64,000 nucleotides of DNA from Cribrihabitans_A neustonicus (GCF_048820895.1 NZ_JBMERQ010000008.1:1-64000); one strand, 5' to 3'. Positions 39,893-48,738 are shown, counted from the stretch's first letter. The notes: generated by a model not told the origin, from the letters alone. Translations and numbers: made by a program.

Positions 39893-41113
39893 TCAGTCAA
39901 AGGTCCCGGCGACCCGCCCCAGGAGCATGAAGGCGCGCGCCGTGCGGGTGCCGCTGAGCGCGGAGATCTCGCTGTCGGAGGCGCCCGCCTCGAACTCTGC
40001 GAACATCTGGTCGAAACGGCGCAGGAAGTGGTGTGCGGCGTCGCGGAAGATCGGGTCCTGCTTCATCCGGGCCGCCGCCAGCGACAGAGAGGCGCGGTCG
40101 CGCACACCGCCGAGCGCGGCCACAGCGCGGCCGCGCGCGCCCTGCGCGAACTGGCGCCAGATCTCCGGCCGGGCCATGTCGGGGTGCAGGTCATCCATGT
40201 AGATGCCGTCCTGGCTCAGCAGGGTGAGCACGTCCTGCGCGGCCTGAATCACCTGCGCCGCCTTGCGGTCCTTCAGGGCTGCGCGCAGGGCGGCGAAGCC
40301 CTCCTGGTCCTCGGCGGTCTCCGGGAAGTTCAGGGCCCGGATGAACTGTTCGGCGGGGAGTGGCGGGGCGCCATCGGCGGCCTCGGTCCCCAATGCCAGT
40401 GTGCCCTGGCCGGCCGCAGCCATCTCCGCCGCCTGCTCGGGGATCGGCGGGCGCGGCGGCATCCGGCGGCTGGTGTGGAAGGTGGCCAGCGCGGTTTCGG
40501 TCTTGCGCGCCGCCTCCGCCAGTTCGTCCAGTTTGCGGCTGACCGAGGGCTCGGCCACCGCCGCATGCTGCTGCGCCTGGGTCAGATAGGTCTTGCGCAG
40601 CCCGTCGATCGCGGCCTGGAGCTGCTCGCTCTCCTCCCGCATCACCCGGGCCGAGCGCGCCGCCGACGCCGCGACCCAGAGCATCGCCAGCGGCAGGATT
40701 ACCGCCAGGAGGACGGTGATCTGGTCGGCCCATTGCTCCAGTCCGCGGTCCTCGGCAGAAAAGTAATAGAGCCCGCCCGCCACCAGCAGCCAGAGCCCGC
40801 CGAGCACGATAGCCGCGAGTTCCGCAGCACCTGGGCCGGAGGAGCCGGCTGGCTCGAAGCCGCGCAGCGGCTGGCCCGGGCTTGCGCCGGGCCCGCTGCC
40901 GCCTGCTCCGCTGCCGCCTGCTCCGCTGCCGCCCGGTCCGCGGCCTGGCTGGCCGTCGCTGCCCGGCCCGGAGCCAGCTCCAGGAGCCTGTGCGGTGCGG
41001 ACCGCGCCAATGCCGGAGGGGTGGCCGGAGCCGCCCGGGCCCGCGGTCCCGGCGGCTTGCGCGCCGGGGCTCGTGCCGTCTGGATATGCGCCTGCGTGAC
41101 TCTGGCCGGACAT
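39893..41113 (-). CDS. Membrane protein with Gly/Pro/Ser-rich N-terminus and coiled coil
   Basis: A 406-residue protein. Residues 1-95 are low in complexity (Gly, Pro, Ser, Ala) with tandem GGSGAGGSGAGGSGPGA units. Two membrane helices follow at about 100-120 and 130-153, then a coiled coil (about 155-215, EESEQLQAAIDGLRKTYLTQ) and a helical C-terminal domain (about 260-400, QDVLTLLSQDGIYMDDLHPD, FRRFDQMF-like segments). The C-terminal part looks globular and well conserved in composition. No named family is recognised. It lies 25 bases downstream of greA on the same strand, so it may share its transcript. Confidence 0.75.
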   Translation of the reverse strand: MSGQSHAGAYPDGTSPGAQAAGTAGPGGSGHPSGIGAVRTAQAPGAGSGPGSDGQPGRGPGGSGAGGSGAGGSGPGASPGQPLRGFEPAGSSGPGAAELAAIVLGGLWLLVAGGLYYFSAEDRGLEQWADQITVLLAVILPLAMLWVAASAARSARVMREESEQLQAAIDGLRKTYLTQAQQHAAVAEPSVSRKLDELAEAARKTETALATFHTSRRMPPRPPIPEQAAEMAAAGQGTLALGTEAADGAPPLPAEQFIRALNFPETAEDQEGFAALRAALKDRKAAQVIQAAQDVLTLLSQDGIYMDDLHPDMARPEIWRQFAQGARGRAVAALGGVRDRASLSLAAARMKQDPIFRDAAHHFLRRFDQMFAEFEAGASDSEISALSGTRTARAFMLLGRVAGTFD

Positions 41114-41138
41114 GGGCCGCTCCCGGTTGCTGCTGGGG

Positions 41139-41609
41139 TCAGGAATAGTCGATCTTCAGGATTTCATAGGCGCGCTCGCCGCCGGGCGTGCGCACTTCCA
41201 CACTGTCGCCTTCTTCCTTGCCGATCAAGGCGCGGGCGATCGGGGATTTGATATTCAGCAGCCCGGCCTCGATGTTGGCCTCGTGCTCGCCGACGATCTG
41301 CCAGGTCTTCTCCTCGTCGGTGTCTTCGTCCACCACGGTGACCCTGGCGCCGAACTTGATCGCGCCGGAGAGCTTGGCCGGGTTGATCACGTCGGCCAGC
41401 GACAGGATGCCTTCCAGCTCCTTGATGCGGCCCTCGATGAAGGACTGCTTTTCGCGCGCCGAGTGGTATTCGGCGTTCTCCGACAGGTCGCCCAGCTCAC
41501 GCGCTTCGGCGATGGCCTGGATGATTGCCGGGCGTTCGACGGATTTCAGGTTTTTCAGTTCGCTCTCCAGGGCGGTGTGGCCCGCCGGCGTCATCGGGAT
41601 CTTGTCCAT
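41139..41609 (-). CDS. greA: Transcription elongation factor GreA
   Basis: GreA rescues backtracked RNA polymerase by stimulating transcript cleavage. The 156-residue protein has the N-terminal coiled-coil hairpin (about 10-75) with the tip acidic pair in LGDLSENAEYHSAREKQ (39-55). The C-terminal FKBP-like domain has GARVTVVDEDT, SPIARALIGKEEGD and VRTPGGERAYEIL. Length is normal. Confidence 0.96.
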   Translation of the reverse strand: MDKIPMTPAGHTALESELKNLKSVERPAIIQAIAEARELGDLSENAEYHSAREKQSFIEGRIKELEGILSLADVINPAKLSGAIKFGARVTVVDEDTDEEKTWQIVGEHEANIEAGLLNIKSPIARALIGKEEGDSVEVRTPGGERAYEILKIDYS

Positions 41610-41646
41610 AGGTGTCGTCCAAGTCGTTTGTCTGTGCGTTCATCAG

Positions 41647-41688
41647 GAAAACCGGAGCCCCGCAGCAGGCAGCTGCGGGGCGTCCGGT
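41647..41688 (-). terminator. Hairpin terminator between the VOC gene and greA
   Basis: A long stem: GCCCCGCAGC/GCTGCGGGGC (41657-41681, loop AGGCA) extended by ACCGGA/TCCGGT with one bulged base. On the minus strand it is followed by TTTTCC. It lies 170 bases beyond the VOC stop and 40 bases upstream of greA, so it could end VOC transcription or attenuate entry into greA. Confidence 0.65.
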
Positions 41689-41858
41689 TCAGTTGCAATT
41701 ACCTGACCCAATCCCGGGCCGGATTTCAAGTGGGGGGCTGTGGCCTGCGGCGGGCAAATCCGGCAAAGATGCGGTATTTCATGCCGGCAGGGCGCCCATG
41801 CCCCGGAGAATGCGCGGAAAAATGCCGTGGCGCGGGGCGGGCCATCCACAAAAGCAGA

Positions 41859-42242
41859 TCATTCATCATATTGCACCGCCTCGTATTCGACCCCGTCGCC
41901 ATCGAGGAAGTAGAACCGGCGGCCGGGTTCGTAGTCGGCGTGATTCACCGGCTCGAAGCCCGCCTTCTTCACCGCGGCTTCGGTGGCGTCGAGATCCGCC
42001 ACCACCACGGCGAGGTGGTTGAGCGCGCCCTTGCGGCTGTAGCGCGGCGGTGCCTCGCCGGGCGCTTCCGCGGGGCGGAACAGGGCGAGGTAGCTGTTTT
42101 CGCCGCCCACGTGCACGGTGTAGCCGCCGTTGATCGCCGGGCCTTCCCAGCGGATGTGCCAGCCGAAGACCTCGCCCATCCAGGCGGCAGTGGCCTGCGG
42201 GTCGGCGACGGTGATGTTGGCGTGTTCCAGTTGTGCGCTCAT
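41859..42242 (-). CDS. VOC-family (glyoxalase/bleomycin-resistance-type) protein
   Basis: A 127-residue protein of the vicinal oxygen chelate superfamily with two beta-alpha-beta-beta-beta modules. LEHANITVADPQATAAWM (5-22) and NHLAVVVADLDATEAAVKKAG (about 73-93) are the module starts, and DGDGVEYEAVQY (about 113-124) is the end. His7, His74 and Glu near 119-121 are plausible metal ligands. It diverges from soxR. A promoter with a 19-bp spacer overlapping a SoxR box points at this gene, so it is probably the SoxR target. Confidence 0.85.
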   Translation of the reverse strand: MSAQLEHANITVADPQATAAWMGEVFGWHIRWEGPAINGGYTVHVGGENSYLALFRPAEAPGEAPPRYSRKGALNHLAVVVADLDATEAAVKKAGFEPVNHADYEPGRRFYFLDGDGVEYEAVQYDE

Positions 42243-42283
42243 CTGCGGATCCTTTTCATGTCTGGTTGCTCTTGATACGACTC

Positions 42284-42314
42284 ACACTAATTTCTAAACC
42301 TAACTTGAGCTCAA
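42284..42314 (-). promoter_or_regulatory. MerR-type promoter and SoxR box driving the VOC gene
   Basis: Minus strand: -35 TTGAGC (42314-42309), a 19-base spacer, -10 TAGTGT (42289-42284). The SoxR box, TCTAAACCTAACTTGAGC on the plus strand (42293-42310), matches 13 of 18 positions of the E. coli box CCTCAAGTTAACTTGAGG. It lies within the overlong spacer, overlapping the -35 by two bases. A 19-bp spacer is the hallmark of MerR/SoxR-activated promoters. The expected transcript start lies about 35 bases before the VOC ATG. Confidence 0.65.
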
Positions 42315-42339
42315 GCATTTTTTCCGGGGGGCGCGGGAA

Positions 42340-42819
42340 ATGGCGGCACAGGCAGGGATCTCCATCGGCTATCTGGCGAACCGAACCGGGCTCGCGGTTT
42401 CGGCAATCCGCTACTACGAGGCGCAGGGGCTGGTGGAGCCCTGGCGCAATGCAGGCGGGCAGCGGCGTTTTCACCGCGCCGACATCCGCCGCCTGAGCTT
42501 TGTGATGATCGCGCAGCAGTTCGGCTTTTCGCTGCCGGAAATCCGCGCGCAGCTGAAAAGCCTGCCGGGCGGGCGCACGCCGACGCCGCAGGACTGGGCG
42601 AGGCTCTCAGAAGGGTTCCGCGCGCATCTCGATGCGCGAATCGAAACCCTGACCAAGCTGCGCGACAATCTTGACGGCTGCATCGGCTGCGGCTGTCTGT
42701 CGCTGCCCAAATGCGCGCTCTACAACCCGGCCGATGCGGCAGCGCAGAAAGGCAAGGGGCCCCGCTATCTTCTGGGTGATGCGCCTGAGGCAGGCACCGG
42801 GGCGGAAAACGATGCCTGA
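42340..42819 (+). CDS. soxR: Redox-sensitive transcriptional activator SoxR
   Basis: SoxR is a MerR-family dimer with a [2Fe-2S] cluster that is oxidised by redox-cycling compounds and then activates promoters with long spacers. The 159-residue protein has the winged-helix SIGYLANRTGLAVSAIRYYE (8-27), the dimerisation helix, and the cluster motif CIGCGCLSLPKC (Cys114, Cys117, Cys119, Cys125; C-x2-C-x-C-x5-C). No soxS is present, as is usual outside enterics. It diverges from the VOC gene, and the intergenic region carries its operator. Confidence 0.94.
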   Translation: MAAQAGISIGYLANRTGLAVSAIRYYEAQGLVEPWRNAGGQRRFHRADIRRLSFVMIAQQFGFSLPEIRAQLKSLPGGRTPTPQDWARLSEGFRAHLDARIETLTKLRDNLDGCIGCGCLSLPKCALYNPADAAAQKGKGPRYLLGDAPEAGTGAENDA

Positions 42820-42979
42820 ATGACGAAAACAGGCGTTCATTTTGCCGCGGAACCCTGTTCTACAGGGTCCTGACGCAGAGTTTGGATTGACCAGCACGGC
42901 CGCCAAACGCTAAGCACCCGCGAAAGAAAATTACGCCCTTCCGGTGGGGCCGGTAGCGAAATAGCCAAGGAGCACCTCT

Positions 42980-44626
42980 ATGGCCGAGATTGAACGCGAA
43001 GCGATGGAATATGATGTGGTGATCGTGGGGGCCGGCCCCGCCGGTCTCTCGGCCGCCATCCGCCTCAAGCAGCTGGACGCCGACTTGCAGGTGGTCGTGC
43101 TGGAGAAGGGCTCGGAAGTGGGCGCGCATATCCTGTCGGGCGCGGTGCTGGACCCCTGCGGGCTGGATGCGCTGATCCCCGACTGGAAGGAAAAGGGCGC
43201 GCCGCTGAACGTGCCGGTGGAGGAAGACAACTTCTACATGCTGGGCGAGGCGGGCCAGGTCCGCATCCCCAACTTCCCGATGCCGCCCCTGATGAACAAC
43301 CACGGCAACTACATCGTCTCCATGGGCAATGTCTGCCGCTGGATGGCGGAGCAGGCCGAGGAGCTGGGTGTGGAGATCTTCCCGGGTATGGCGTGCTCGG
43401 AGCTGGTCTATGGCGACAACGGCGAGGTGAAGGGCGTGGTCGCGGGCGAGTTCGGCAAGAACCCGGACGGCACACCCGGCCCGTCCTACGAACCCGGCAT
43501 GGAGCTGCACGGCAAGTATGTCTTCCTGGGCGAGGGTGTGCGCGGTTCGCTGTCCAAGGAAGTGATCGCCAAATACGGCCTGTCGGACGGCAAGGAGCCG
43601 CAGAAATACGGGCTCGGCATGAAGGAGATCTGGGAAATCGACCCCGCCAAGCACAAGGCGGGCCGCGTCTCCCACACCATGGGCTGGCCGCTGGGCGGCA
43701 ACGCGGGCGGCGGGTCGTTCATCTATCACCTCGACAACAACCAGGTCTATGTCGGTTTCGTGGTGCACCTGAACTACAAGAACCCCTATCTGTTCCCCTA
43801 CATGGAGTTCCAGCGCTTCAAGCATCACCCGATGGTTGCGGAGCTTCTGAAGGGCGGCAAGCGCGTGGCCTACGGCGCACGGGCGATCACCGAGGGCGGC
43901 TGGCAGTCGCTGCCCAAGCTGGTGGCACCGGGCGTGGCGCTGCTGGGCTGTGCCGCGGGCATGGTCAACGTGCCGCGCATCAAGGGCAACCACAACGCGA
44001 TGCTGTCGGGCAAGGCTGCCGCCGAGGCCGCGTTCGCGGCCATCAAGGCCGACCGCGCGGGTGACGAGCTGGCAGCATATGAGACCGAAGTGCGAGAGGG
44101 CGCCATCGGCGAAGACCTGAAGAAGGTGCGCAACGTGAAGCCGATGTGGTCGAAGTGGGGCCTCACCGCGTCCCTGATGCTGGGCGGGCTCGACATGTGG
44201 ACCAACACCTTTGGCTTTTCGCTGTTCGGCACCCTGGGCCACGGCAAGAACGACGCCGAAGCCACCGAAGAGGCCAGCAGGCACAAGGAAATCGACTATC
44301 CGAAGCCCGACGGCGTGCTGTCCTTCGACCGGCTCACCAACGTCAGCTTCTCGATGACCAACCACGAGGAAAGCCAGCCGTGCCACCTGCGGCTCGGCAA
44401 TCAGGACACGCCGATCAAGGTGAACCTGCCGAAATACGCTGAACCCGCGCAGCGCTACTGCCCGGCCGGGGTCTATGAGGTGGTGGAGAAGGACGGCCAG
44501 CCGGAGTTCGTCATCAACTTCCAGAACTGCGTCCACTGCAAGACCTGCGACATCAAGGATCCCTCGCAGAACATCAACTGGACCACCCCACAGGGCGGTG
44601 ACGGGCCAAACTACCCGAACATGTGA
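42980..44626 (+). CDS. Electron transfer flavoprotein-ubiquinone oxidoreductase
   Basis: ETF-QO takes electrons from ETF, reduced by acyl-CoA and other dehydrogenases, and reduces ubiquinone at the membrane. The 548-residue protein has the FAD motif VVIVGAGPAGLSAAIRL (11-27), GCAAGMVNVPRIKGNHNAM, and a C-terminal 4Fe-4S ferredoxin-like domain with YCPAGVYEV, NCVHCKTCDIKDPSQNI. All four cluster cysteines are present. It links functionally with the acyl-CoA dehydrogenase at 29628. Confidence 0.95.
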   Translation: MAEIEREAMEYDVVIVGAGPAGLSAAIRLKQLDADLQVVVLEKGSEVGAHILSGAVLDPCGLDALIPDWKEKGAPLNVPVEEDNFYMLGEAGQVRIPNFPMPPLMNNHGNYIVSMGNVCRWMAEQAEELGVEIFPGMACSELVYGDNGEVKGVVAGEFGKNPDGTPGPSYEPGMELHGKYVFLGEGVRGSLSKEVIAKYGLSDGKEPQKYGLGMKEIWEIDPAKHKAGRVSHTMGWPLGGNAGGGSFIYHLDNNQVYVGFVVHLNYKNPYLFPYMEFQRFKHHPMVAELLKGGKRVAYGARAITEGGWQSLPKLVAPGVALLGCAAGMVNVPRIKGNHNAMLSGKAAAEAAFAAIKADRAGDELAAYETEVREGAIGEDLKKVRNVKPMWSKWGLTASLMLGGLDMWTNTFGFSLFGTLGHGKNDAEATEEASRHKEIDYPKPDGVLSFDRLTNVSFSMTNHEESQPCHLRLGNQDTPIKVNLPKYAEPAQRYCPAGVYEVVEKDGQPEFVINFQNCVHCKTCDIKDPSQNINWTTPQGGDGPNYPNM

Positions 44627-44666
44627 ACCGCCGCGCCGGAAACGGCGGGGTTTCGCCGGAAAACAG

Positions 44667-44688
44667 GGGGCGGCCAGGCGGCCGCCCC
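44667..44688 (+). terminator. Hairpin after the ETF-QO gene
   Basis: GGGGCGGCC (44667-44675), loop AGGC, GGCCGCCCC (44680-44688). No T-run follows, so a rho-independent role is uncertain; it may protect the 3' end. Confidence 0.4.
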
Positions 44689-44759
44689 ATTGCGTGCAGG
44701 GGCCGCGCACACTACGATTTCAACCGAGCAGTGACATAACACGTAGAGGGAGGCCCCGC

Positions 44760-46487
44760 GTGCCCCGATCCTTTTTTCGCCCCTTCCGTGGCGCGGCGCT
44801 GGCCGCAGTGGCCGCTATCTCCGCCGCAGGGCCCATGGCCCACGCAGGCGGGCTGGCGGGTTCCTACCTGGCCGGGCGGGCGGCCACCTATGACAGCGAT
44901 TTCGTCTCCGCCGCGCTCTACTACACGCAGGCTCTGGCACGCGATCCCCAGAACCCGGTGCTGATGGAGAATCTGGTATTCGCGCAGCTGGCGATGGGCC
45001 AGATTGATGCCGCGGTGCCGGTGGCTGAGCGGCTGTGGCAGATCGGCGCCCGCAGCCAGGCCGCCAATATCGTGATGGCGGGCAACTTTGCCCGCCGCGG
45101 CGACTTCCAGGCGATCCTCGACCGCGACCTGTCCCGCCAGGCGATCCATCCGCTGGTGGACGGCTTACTGGAGGGCTGGGCGCATATGGGCACGGGCTCG
45201 GTTTCCAGCGCGCTCAAACGCTTCGACGAACTGGCGGAAGACGGCAGCCTCCGGCCTTTCGTGCTCTACCACCGGGCGCTGGCGCTGGCCTCGGCGGGTG
45301 ATTACGGCGGCGCCGAGGAGCTGTTTGCCGCCGACGACGGCCAACTCACCGGGCTCAGCCGCCGCGCCGCCATTGCGCGGGTGCAAATCCTGTCGCAGCT
45401 GGGGCGGACCGAAAAGGCGCTCACAGTGCTCGGGGAAAGTTTCGGCAGCCGGCTCGACCCCGGCCTGGATCGGCTGGCCACGGCGCTGGAGGCAGGCGAG
45501 ACCCTCCCCTTTACCATCGCGCCGAGCGCACGGGATGGCGTGGCCGAGGTGTTCTTCACGCTGGGTGCAGCGCTGAATGGGGACACTGCTGATGACTACG
45601 TGCTGATGTATGTCCGCATGGCCGCCGCGGTCAGTCCCGAGCATGCCGATGCCATCCTCCTGAGCGCGGGGCTGCTGGACCGGCTCGGCCGGTACGAACT
45701 GTCGGTGGCGACCTACAAGCAGGTGCCAGCGGGGCACCCGGATCACCACGCCGCGGAACTGGGCCGGGCCGAGGCGCTGCGCCGTGCCGCGAAGCCCGAT
45801 GCCGCGATCGAGGTGCTCGAGCAGCTGGCACGCGACTACCCCGACCATGCCGGCGTCTACGTGAGCCTCGGTGACCTGCTGCGGCAGCAGGAGAATTACG
45901 CCGCCGCCGCGCGTGCCTATGACAAGGCGCTGGCCGTCACGCCGGAGGATGACGGCAGCCGCTGGTTCCTGCTCTACGCCCGCGGCATCTGCCACGAGCG
46001 GCTGGGCCACTGGGAGCAGGCGGAGGCCGATTTCCGCGCCTCCCTGGCCCTGGACCCGGACCGGCCCCAGGTGCTGAACTACCTCGGCTACTCGCTGGTG
46101 GAACAGCGCAGCAAGCTGGACGAAGCGCTTGAGATGATCGAGCGGGCAGTCGCCGCGCGCCCCGACAGCGGGTATATCGTCGACTCCCTGGGCTGGGTGC
46201 TCTACCGGCTCGGCCGCTTCGAGGAGGCTGTGGGCCACATGGAGCGCGCGGTGGAGCTGATGCCGGTGGACCCGGTGGTGAACGACCACCTTGGCGATGT
46301 CTACTGGGCGGTGGGCCGCAAGCGCGAGGCGGAATTCCAGTGGAGGCGGGCGCTCTCCTTCATTGACCCCGAAGACAGCGACGGCGAGGCCGACCCGGAG
46401 CGGATCCGGCGCAAGCTGAAGGTGGGGCTGGATGCGGTGCTGGCGGAGGAGGGCAGTGCCCCCCTGAAGGTGGCCAATGACGGTTGA
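44760..46487 (+). CDS. Exported tetratricopeptide-repeat protein
   Basis: A 575-residue protein with a signal peptide (about 1-29, MPRSFFRPFRGAALAAVAAI) and TPR units throughout. Examples are YDSDFVSAALYYTQALARDP near 45, VYVSLGDLLRQQENYAAAAR near 370, and the run RWFLLYARGICHERLGHWEQ onward to about 540. TPR solenoids mediate protein contacts, here probably in the periplasm. GTG 44760 is chosen because GGGAGG lies nine bases upstream and the signal peptide begins there. The end overlaps ispE by 11 bases. Confidence 0.85.
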   Translation: MPRSFFRPFRGAALAAVAAISAAGPMAHAGGLAGSYLAGRAATYDSDFVSAALYYTQALARDPQNPVLMENLVFAQLAMGQIDAAVPVAERLWQIGARSQAANIVMAGNFARRGDFQAILDRDLSRQAIHPLVDGLLEGWAHMGTGSVSSALKRFDELAEDGSLRPFVLYHRALALASAGDYGGAEELFAADDGQLTGLSRRAAIARVQILSQLGRTEKALTVLGESFGSRLDPGLDRLATALEAGETLPFTIAPSARDGVAEVFFTLGAALNGDTADDYVLMYVRMAAAVSPEHADAILLSAGLLDRLGRYELSVATYKQVPAGHPDHHAAELGRAEALRRAAKPDAAIEVLEQLARDYPDHAGVYVSLGDLLRQQENYAAAARAYDKALAVTPEDDGSRWFLLYARGICHERLGHWEQAEADFRASLALDPDRPQVLNYLGYSLVEQRSKLDEALEMIERAVAARPDSGYIVDSLGWVLYRLGRFEEAVGHMERAVELMPVDPVVNDHLGDVYWAVGRKREAEFQWRRALSFIDPEDSDGEADPERIRRKLKVGLDAVLAEEGSAPLKVANDG

Positions 46488-47319
46488 GGCATTTGCGCCC
46501 GCCAAGATCAACCTCACACTGCACGTGACCGGCCGCCGCGCGGACGGTTATCACCTGCTGGACTCGCTGGTGGTCTTTGCTGATGTGGGCGACCGCATCA
46601 GCGCCAGCCCGGCGGAGGCGCAGAGCCTCCAGGTGGAAGGGCCGATGGCGGCGGGGGTGCCGGCGGACGGCAGCAACCTGATGCTGCGCGCGGCCCGGCT
46701 GATCGCGGGCGGCCAGGCGCGGGGCGCGGCGCTGCACTTGGACAAGCACCTGCCGATGGCGGCGGGCATCGGCGGCGGCTCTGCGGATGCGGCGGCGGCG
46801 CTGAAGGCGCTGTCGGAGCTCTGGCAGCAGCCCATGCCCGCGGCTGGGGACGTGCTGCAGCTTGGCGCTGACCTGCCGGTGTGCCTCGCCGCCCCGGTCC
46901 CGCAGCGGATGCGCGGCACAGGTGAGCGGCTGGATGCACTGCCGCCGCTGCCGGACTGCGGCATCCTGCTGGTGAACCCGGGCGTCGCGGTGGCCACGCC
47001 TGCGGTTTTCAAAGCGCTCACGCAGCGCGGGAACCCGCCAATGCCCGATGCGCTGCCGCGCTGGCAAAGCGCTGAGGAGCTGGCGGAGTGGCTTGGACAG
47101 CAACGCAACGACCTGCAGGCCCCGGCCGAAGCACTGGCGCCACAGATCTCTGGCGTTCTGGCTGCGCTGCGCCGCACCCAATGCCTGCATGCAGGCATGT
47201 CCGGCTCCGGCGCCACGTGCTTTGCGCTCTACGTCAGCCGGGCCGGAGCACAGGCGGCACTCAGCCAGGTCCGCCGCGCCCGCCCGGGGTGGTGGGCCGC
47301 CGCTGGCACCCTTCTCTGA
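46477..47319 (+). CDS. ispE: 4-diphosphocytidyl-2-C-methyl-D-erythritol kinase
   Basis: IspE phosphorylates CDP-methylerythritol in the MEP pathway to isopentenyl diphosphate, the precursor of ubiquinone and carotenoids. The 280-residue GHMP kinase has APAKINLTLHVTGRRADGYH (7-26), the ATP loop PMAAGIGGGSADAAAAL (about 93-109) and GMSGSGATCFAL (about 239-250). The start lies inside the TPR gene, so the two are translationally coupled. Confidence 0.95.
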   Translation: MTVEAFAPAKINLTLHVTGRRADGYHLLDSLVVFADVGDRISASPAEAQSLQVEGPMAAGVPADGSNLMLRAARLIAGGQARGAALHLDKHLPMAAGIGGGSADAAAALKALSELWQQPMPAAGDVLQLGADLPVCLAAPVPQRMRGTGERLDALPPLPDCGILLVNPGVAVATPAVFKALTQRGNPPMPDALPRWQSAEELAEWLGQQRNDLQAPAEALAPQISGVLAALRRTQCLHAGMSGSGATCFALYVSRAGAQAALSQVRRARPGWWAAAGTLL

Positions 47320-47374
47320 CACCGGCAGGGGAGTGTTTCCGCGCGCGGCGGGGGCGTCCCGCAGGGCCTGAACC

Positions 47375-47436
47375 TCTTCTTCTTGCCAAAAATATCCCGG
47401 GGGTGAGGCCGCAGGCCGAGGGGGCAGAGCCCCCTC
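47375..47436 (-). repeat. Intergenic repeat, family 2, copy 2
   Basis: Minus strand: hairpin GAGGGGGC/GCCCCCTC (47436-47418, loop TCT), then CACCCCCGGGATATTTTTGG and CAAGAAGAAG down to 47375. The layout is the same as at 18723-18773. On the plus strand the hairpin is followed by TTTG and could also serve as an ispE terminator. It lies in a convergent gap. Confidence 0.6.
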
Positions 47437-47457
47437 TTTGCCGATGCCCCTGAGGGC

Positions 47458-48456
47458 TCAGTTCAGCCGGGCCACCACGTAACCCGCCAGGTCATGCAGC
47501 ACCTCGCGCAGCGGATGCTCCGGGAGGACCGAGAGTGCCGATTTGGCCTTATCCGCCCAGGCCATCGCGTCCGCACGGGTTGCGTCCAGCGTGCCGTATT
47601 TTGCCATCAGCGCCAGCGCCTCTTCGAGGTCGCCCTCCTGCTGGCGGCCCTTTTCGATGGTGCGGGTCCAGAAGGCGCGCTCGTCCCCGGTGGCCTCGGC
47701 CACAGCCTTGATCACCGGCAGGGTCAGTTTGCGCTCGCGGAAGTCATCGCCCACGTTCTTTCCGGTGGCCTTGCTGTCGCCCTGGTAATCCAGCAGATCA
47801 TCGGCGATCTGGAAAGCAATTCCCAGCGCATCGCCGTAGTCGAACAGCGCCTTCACCTGCGCCTCGGGCGCGCCAGAGATCACCCCGCCCACTTCGGTCG
47901 CAGCCGAGAACAGCGCCGCGGTCTTGCCGCGCACCACTTGCAGGTAGATGTCTTCGTCGGTCTTGAGGTTCGACGCCGCGGTCATCTGCAGCACCTCGCC
48001 CTCGGCGATGGTGGCGGAGGCATTGGCGAGGATGTCGAGCACCCGCAAAGATCCGGTCTCCACCATCAGCTGGAAGCTGCGGGCAAAGAGGTAGTCGCCG
48101 ACCAGAACAGAACTCTTGTTGTCCCAGAGCAGGTTGGCGGTGGGGCGGCCGCGCCGCTGGGCGCTTTCGTCGACCACGTCGTCATGCAGCAGCGTCGCGG
48201 TGTGGATGAACTCCACCGTCGCGGCGAGCCGGATGTGATGCTCGCCCTCGTAGCCGCAGAGCCGGGCGGCCGCGAGCGTCAGCATCGGGCGCAGGCGCTT
48301 GCCGCCTGCTTCGACCAGATGCGCGGTCACCTCAGGGATGCGGGGGGCGTGGCGGGAGGCCATGCGGGTGCGGATCAGCGAATTAACCGCGTCCAGTTCC
48401 TGGCTGAGCGTGGCGGCCAGCATCTCGTGCGGCTTCTTGTTCATGACTTGGTCCAT
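47458..48456 (-). CDS. Long-chain polyprenyl diphosphate synthase
   Basis: A 332-residue trans-prenyltransferase that extends farnesyl diphosphate with IPP to the ubiquinone side chain; decaprenyl is expected in this group. It has both Asp-rich motifs: LLHDDVVDES (Asp92, Asp93, Asp96) and QIADDLLDYQGD (Asp219, Asp220, Asp223). GGKRLRPMLTLAAA (51-64) is also present. The ATG at 48456 is used; ATG 48444 is possible. Together with ubiA and ispE it covers much of ubiquinone supply. Product chain length cannot be read with certainty. Confidence 0.92.
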   Translation of the reverse strand: MDQVMNKKPHEMLAATLSQELDAVNSLIRTRMASRHAPRIPEVTAHLVEAGGKRLRPMLTLAAARLCGYEGEHHIRLAATVEFIHTATLLHDDVVDESAQRRGRPTANLLWDNKSSVLVGDYLFARSFQLMVETGSLRVLDILANASATIAEGEVLQMTAASNLKTDEDIYLQVVRGKTAALFSAATEVGGVISGAPEAQVKALFDYGDALGIAFQIADDLLDYQGDSKATGKNVGDDFRERKLTLPVIKAVAEATGDERAFWTRTIEKGRQQEGDLEEALALMAKYGTLDATRADAMAWADKAKSALSVLPEHPLREVLHDLAGYVVARLN

Positions 48457-48512
48457 CACATTCCTGCTTGCAAGCCTCGACAATCCGGCGGGCTTGCCCT
48501 TAGATCCATCCC

Positions 48513-48728
48513 ATGAAGGAACTCCTGCGCAGCACCGATCCAACCGTCTTGGCCTTTGCCTCAGCCCTTCTTGAGGGAGAGGATATAGACTGCTTTCAAA
48601 TCGACGTAAACATGAGCGTCCTGGAGGGCAGCATAGGCATTCTGCCGCGGCGGCTGATGGTGCGGGAAGCGGATTATGACGCCGCATGTGTGGTGATGGC
48701 GGACAATGAAATCCCGCTGGGCCGGTGA
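48513..48728 (+). CDS. DUF2007 domain protein
   Basis: A 71-residue protein, MKELLRSTDPTVLAFASALL then EGEDIDCFQIDVNMSVLEGSI and RRLMVREADYDAACVVM. The pattern, a small alpha/beta domain with a C-terminal VxxxDxxxA helix, matches the DUF2007/PII-like signal-transducing family. It is divergent from the polyprenyl synthase and is followed after ten bases by the methyltransferase gene, with which it is probably co-transcribed. Function unknown. Confidence 0.85.
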   Translation: MKELLRSTDPTVLAFASALLEGEDIDCFQIDVNMSVLEGSIGILPRRLMVREADYDAACVVMADNEIPLGR

Positions 48729-48738
48729 TGCCGAGGCG

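Noticed and set aside
41643..41849. 68-codon minus-strand frame between the VOC gene and greA
   Set aside because: No ribosome site, no family, and it runs through the terminator-like hairpin at 41651-41688.
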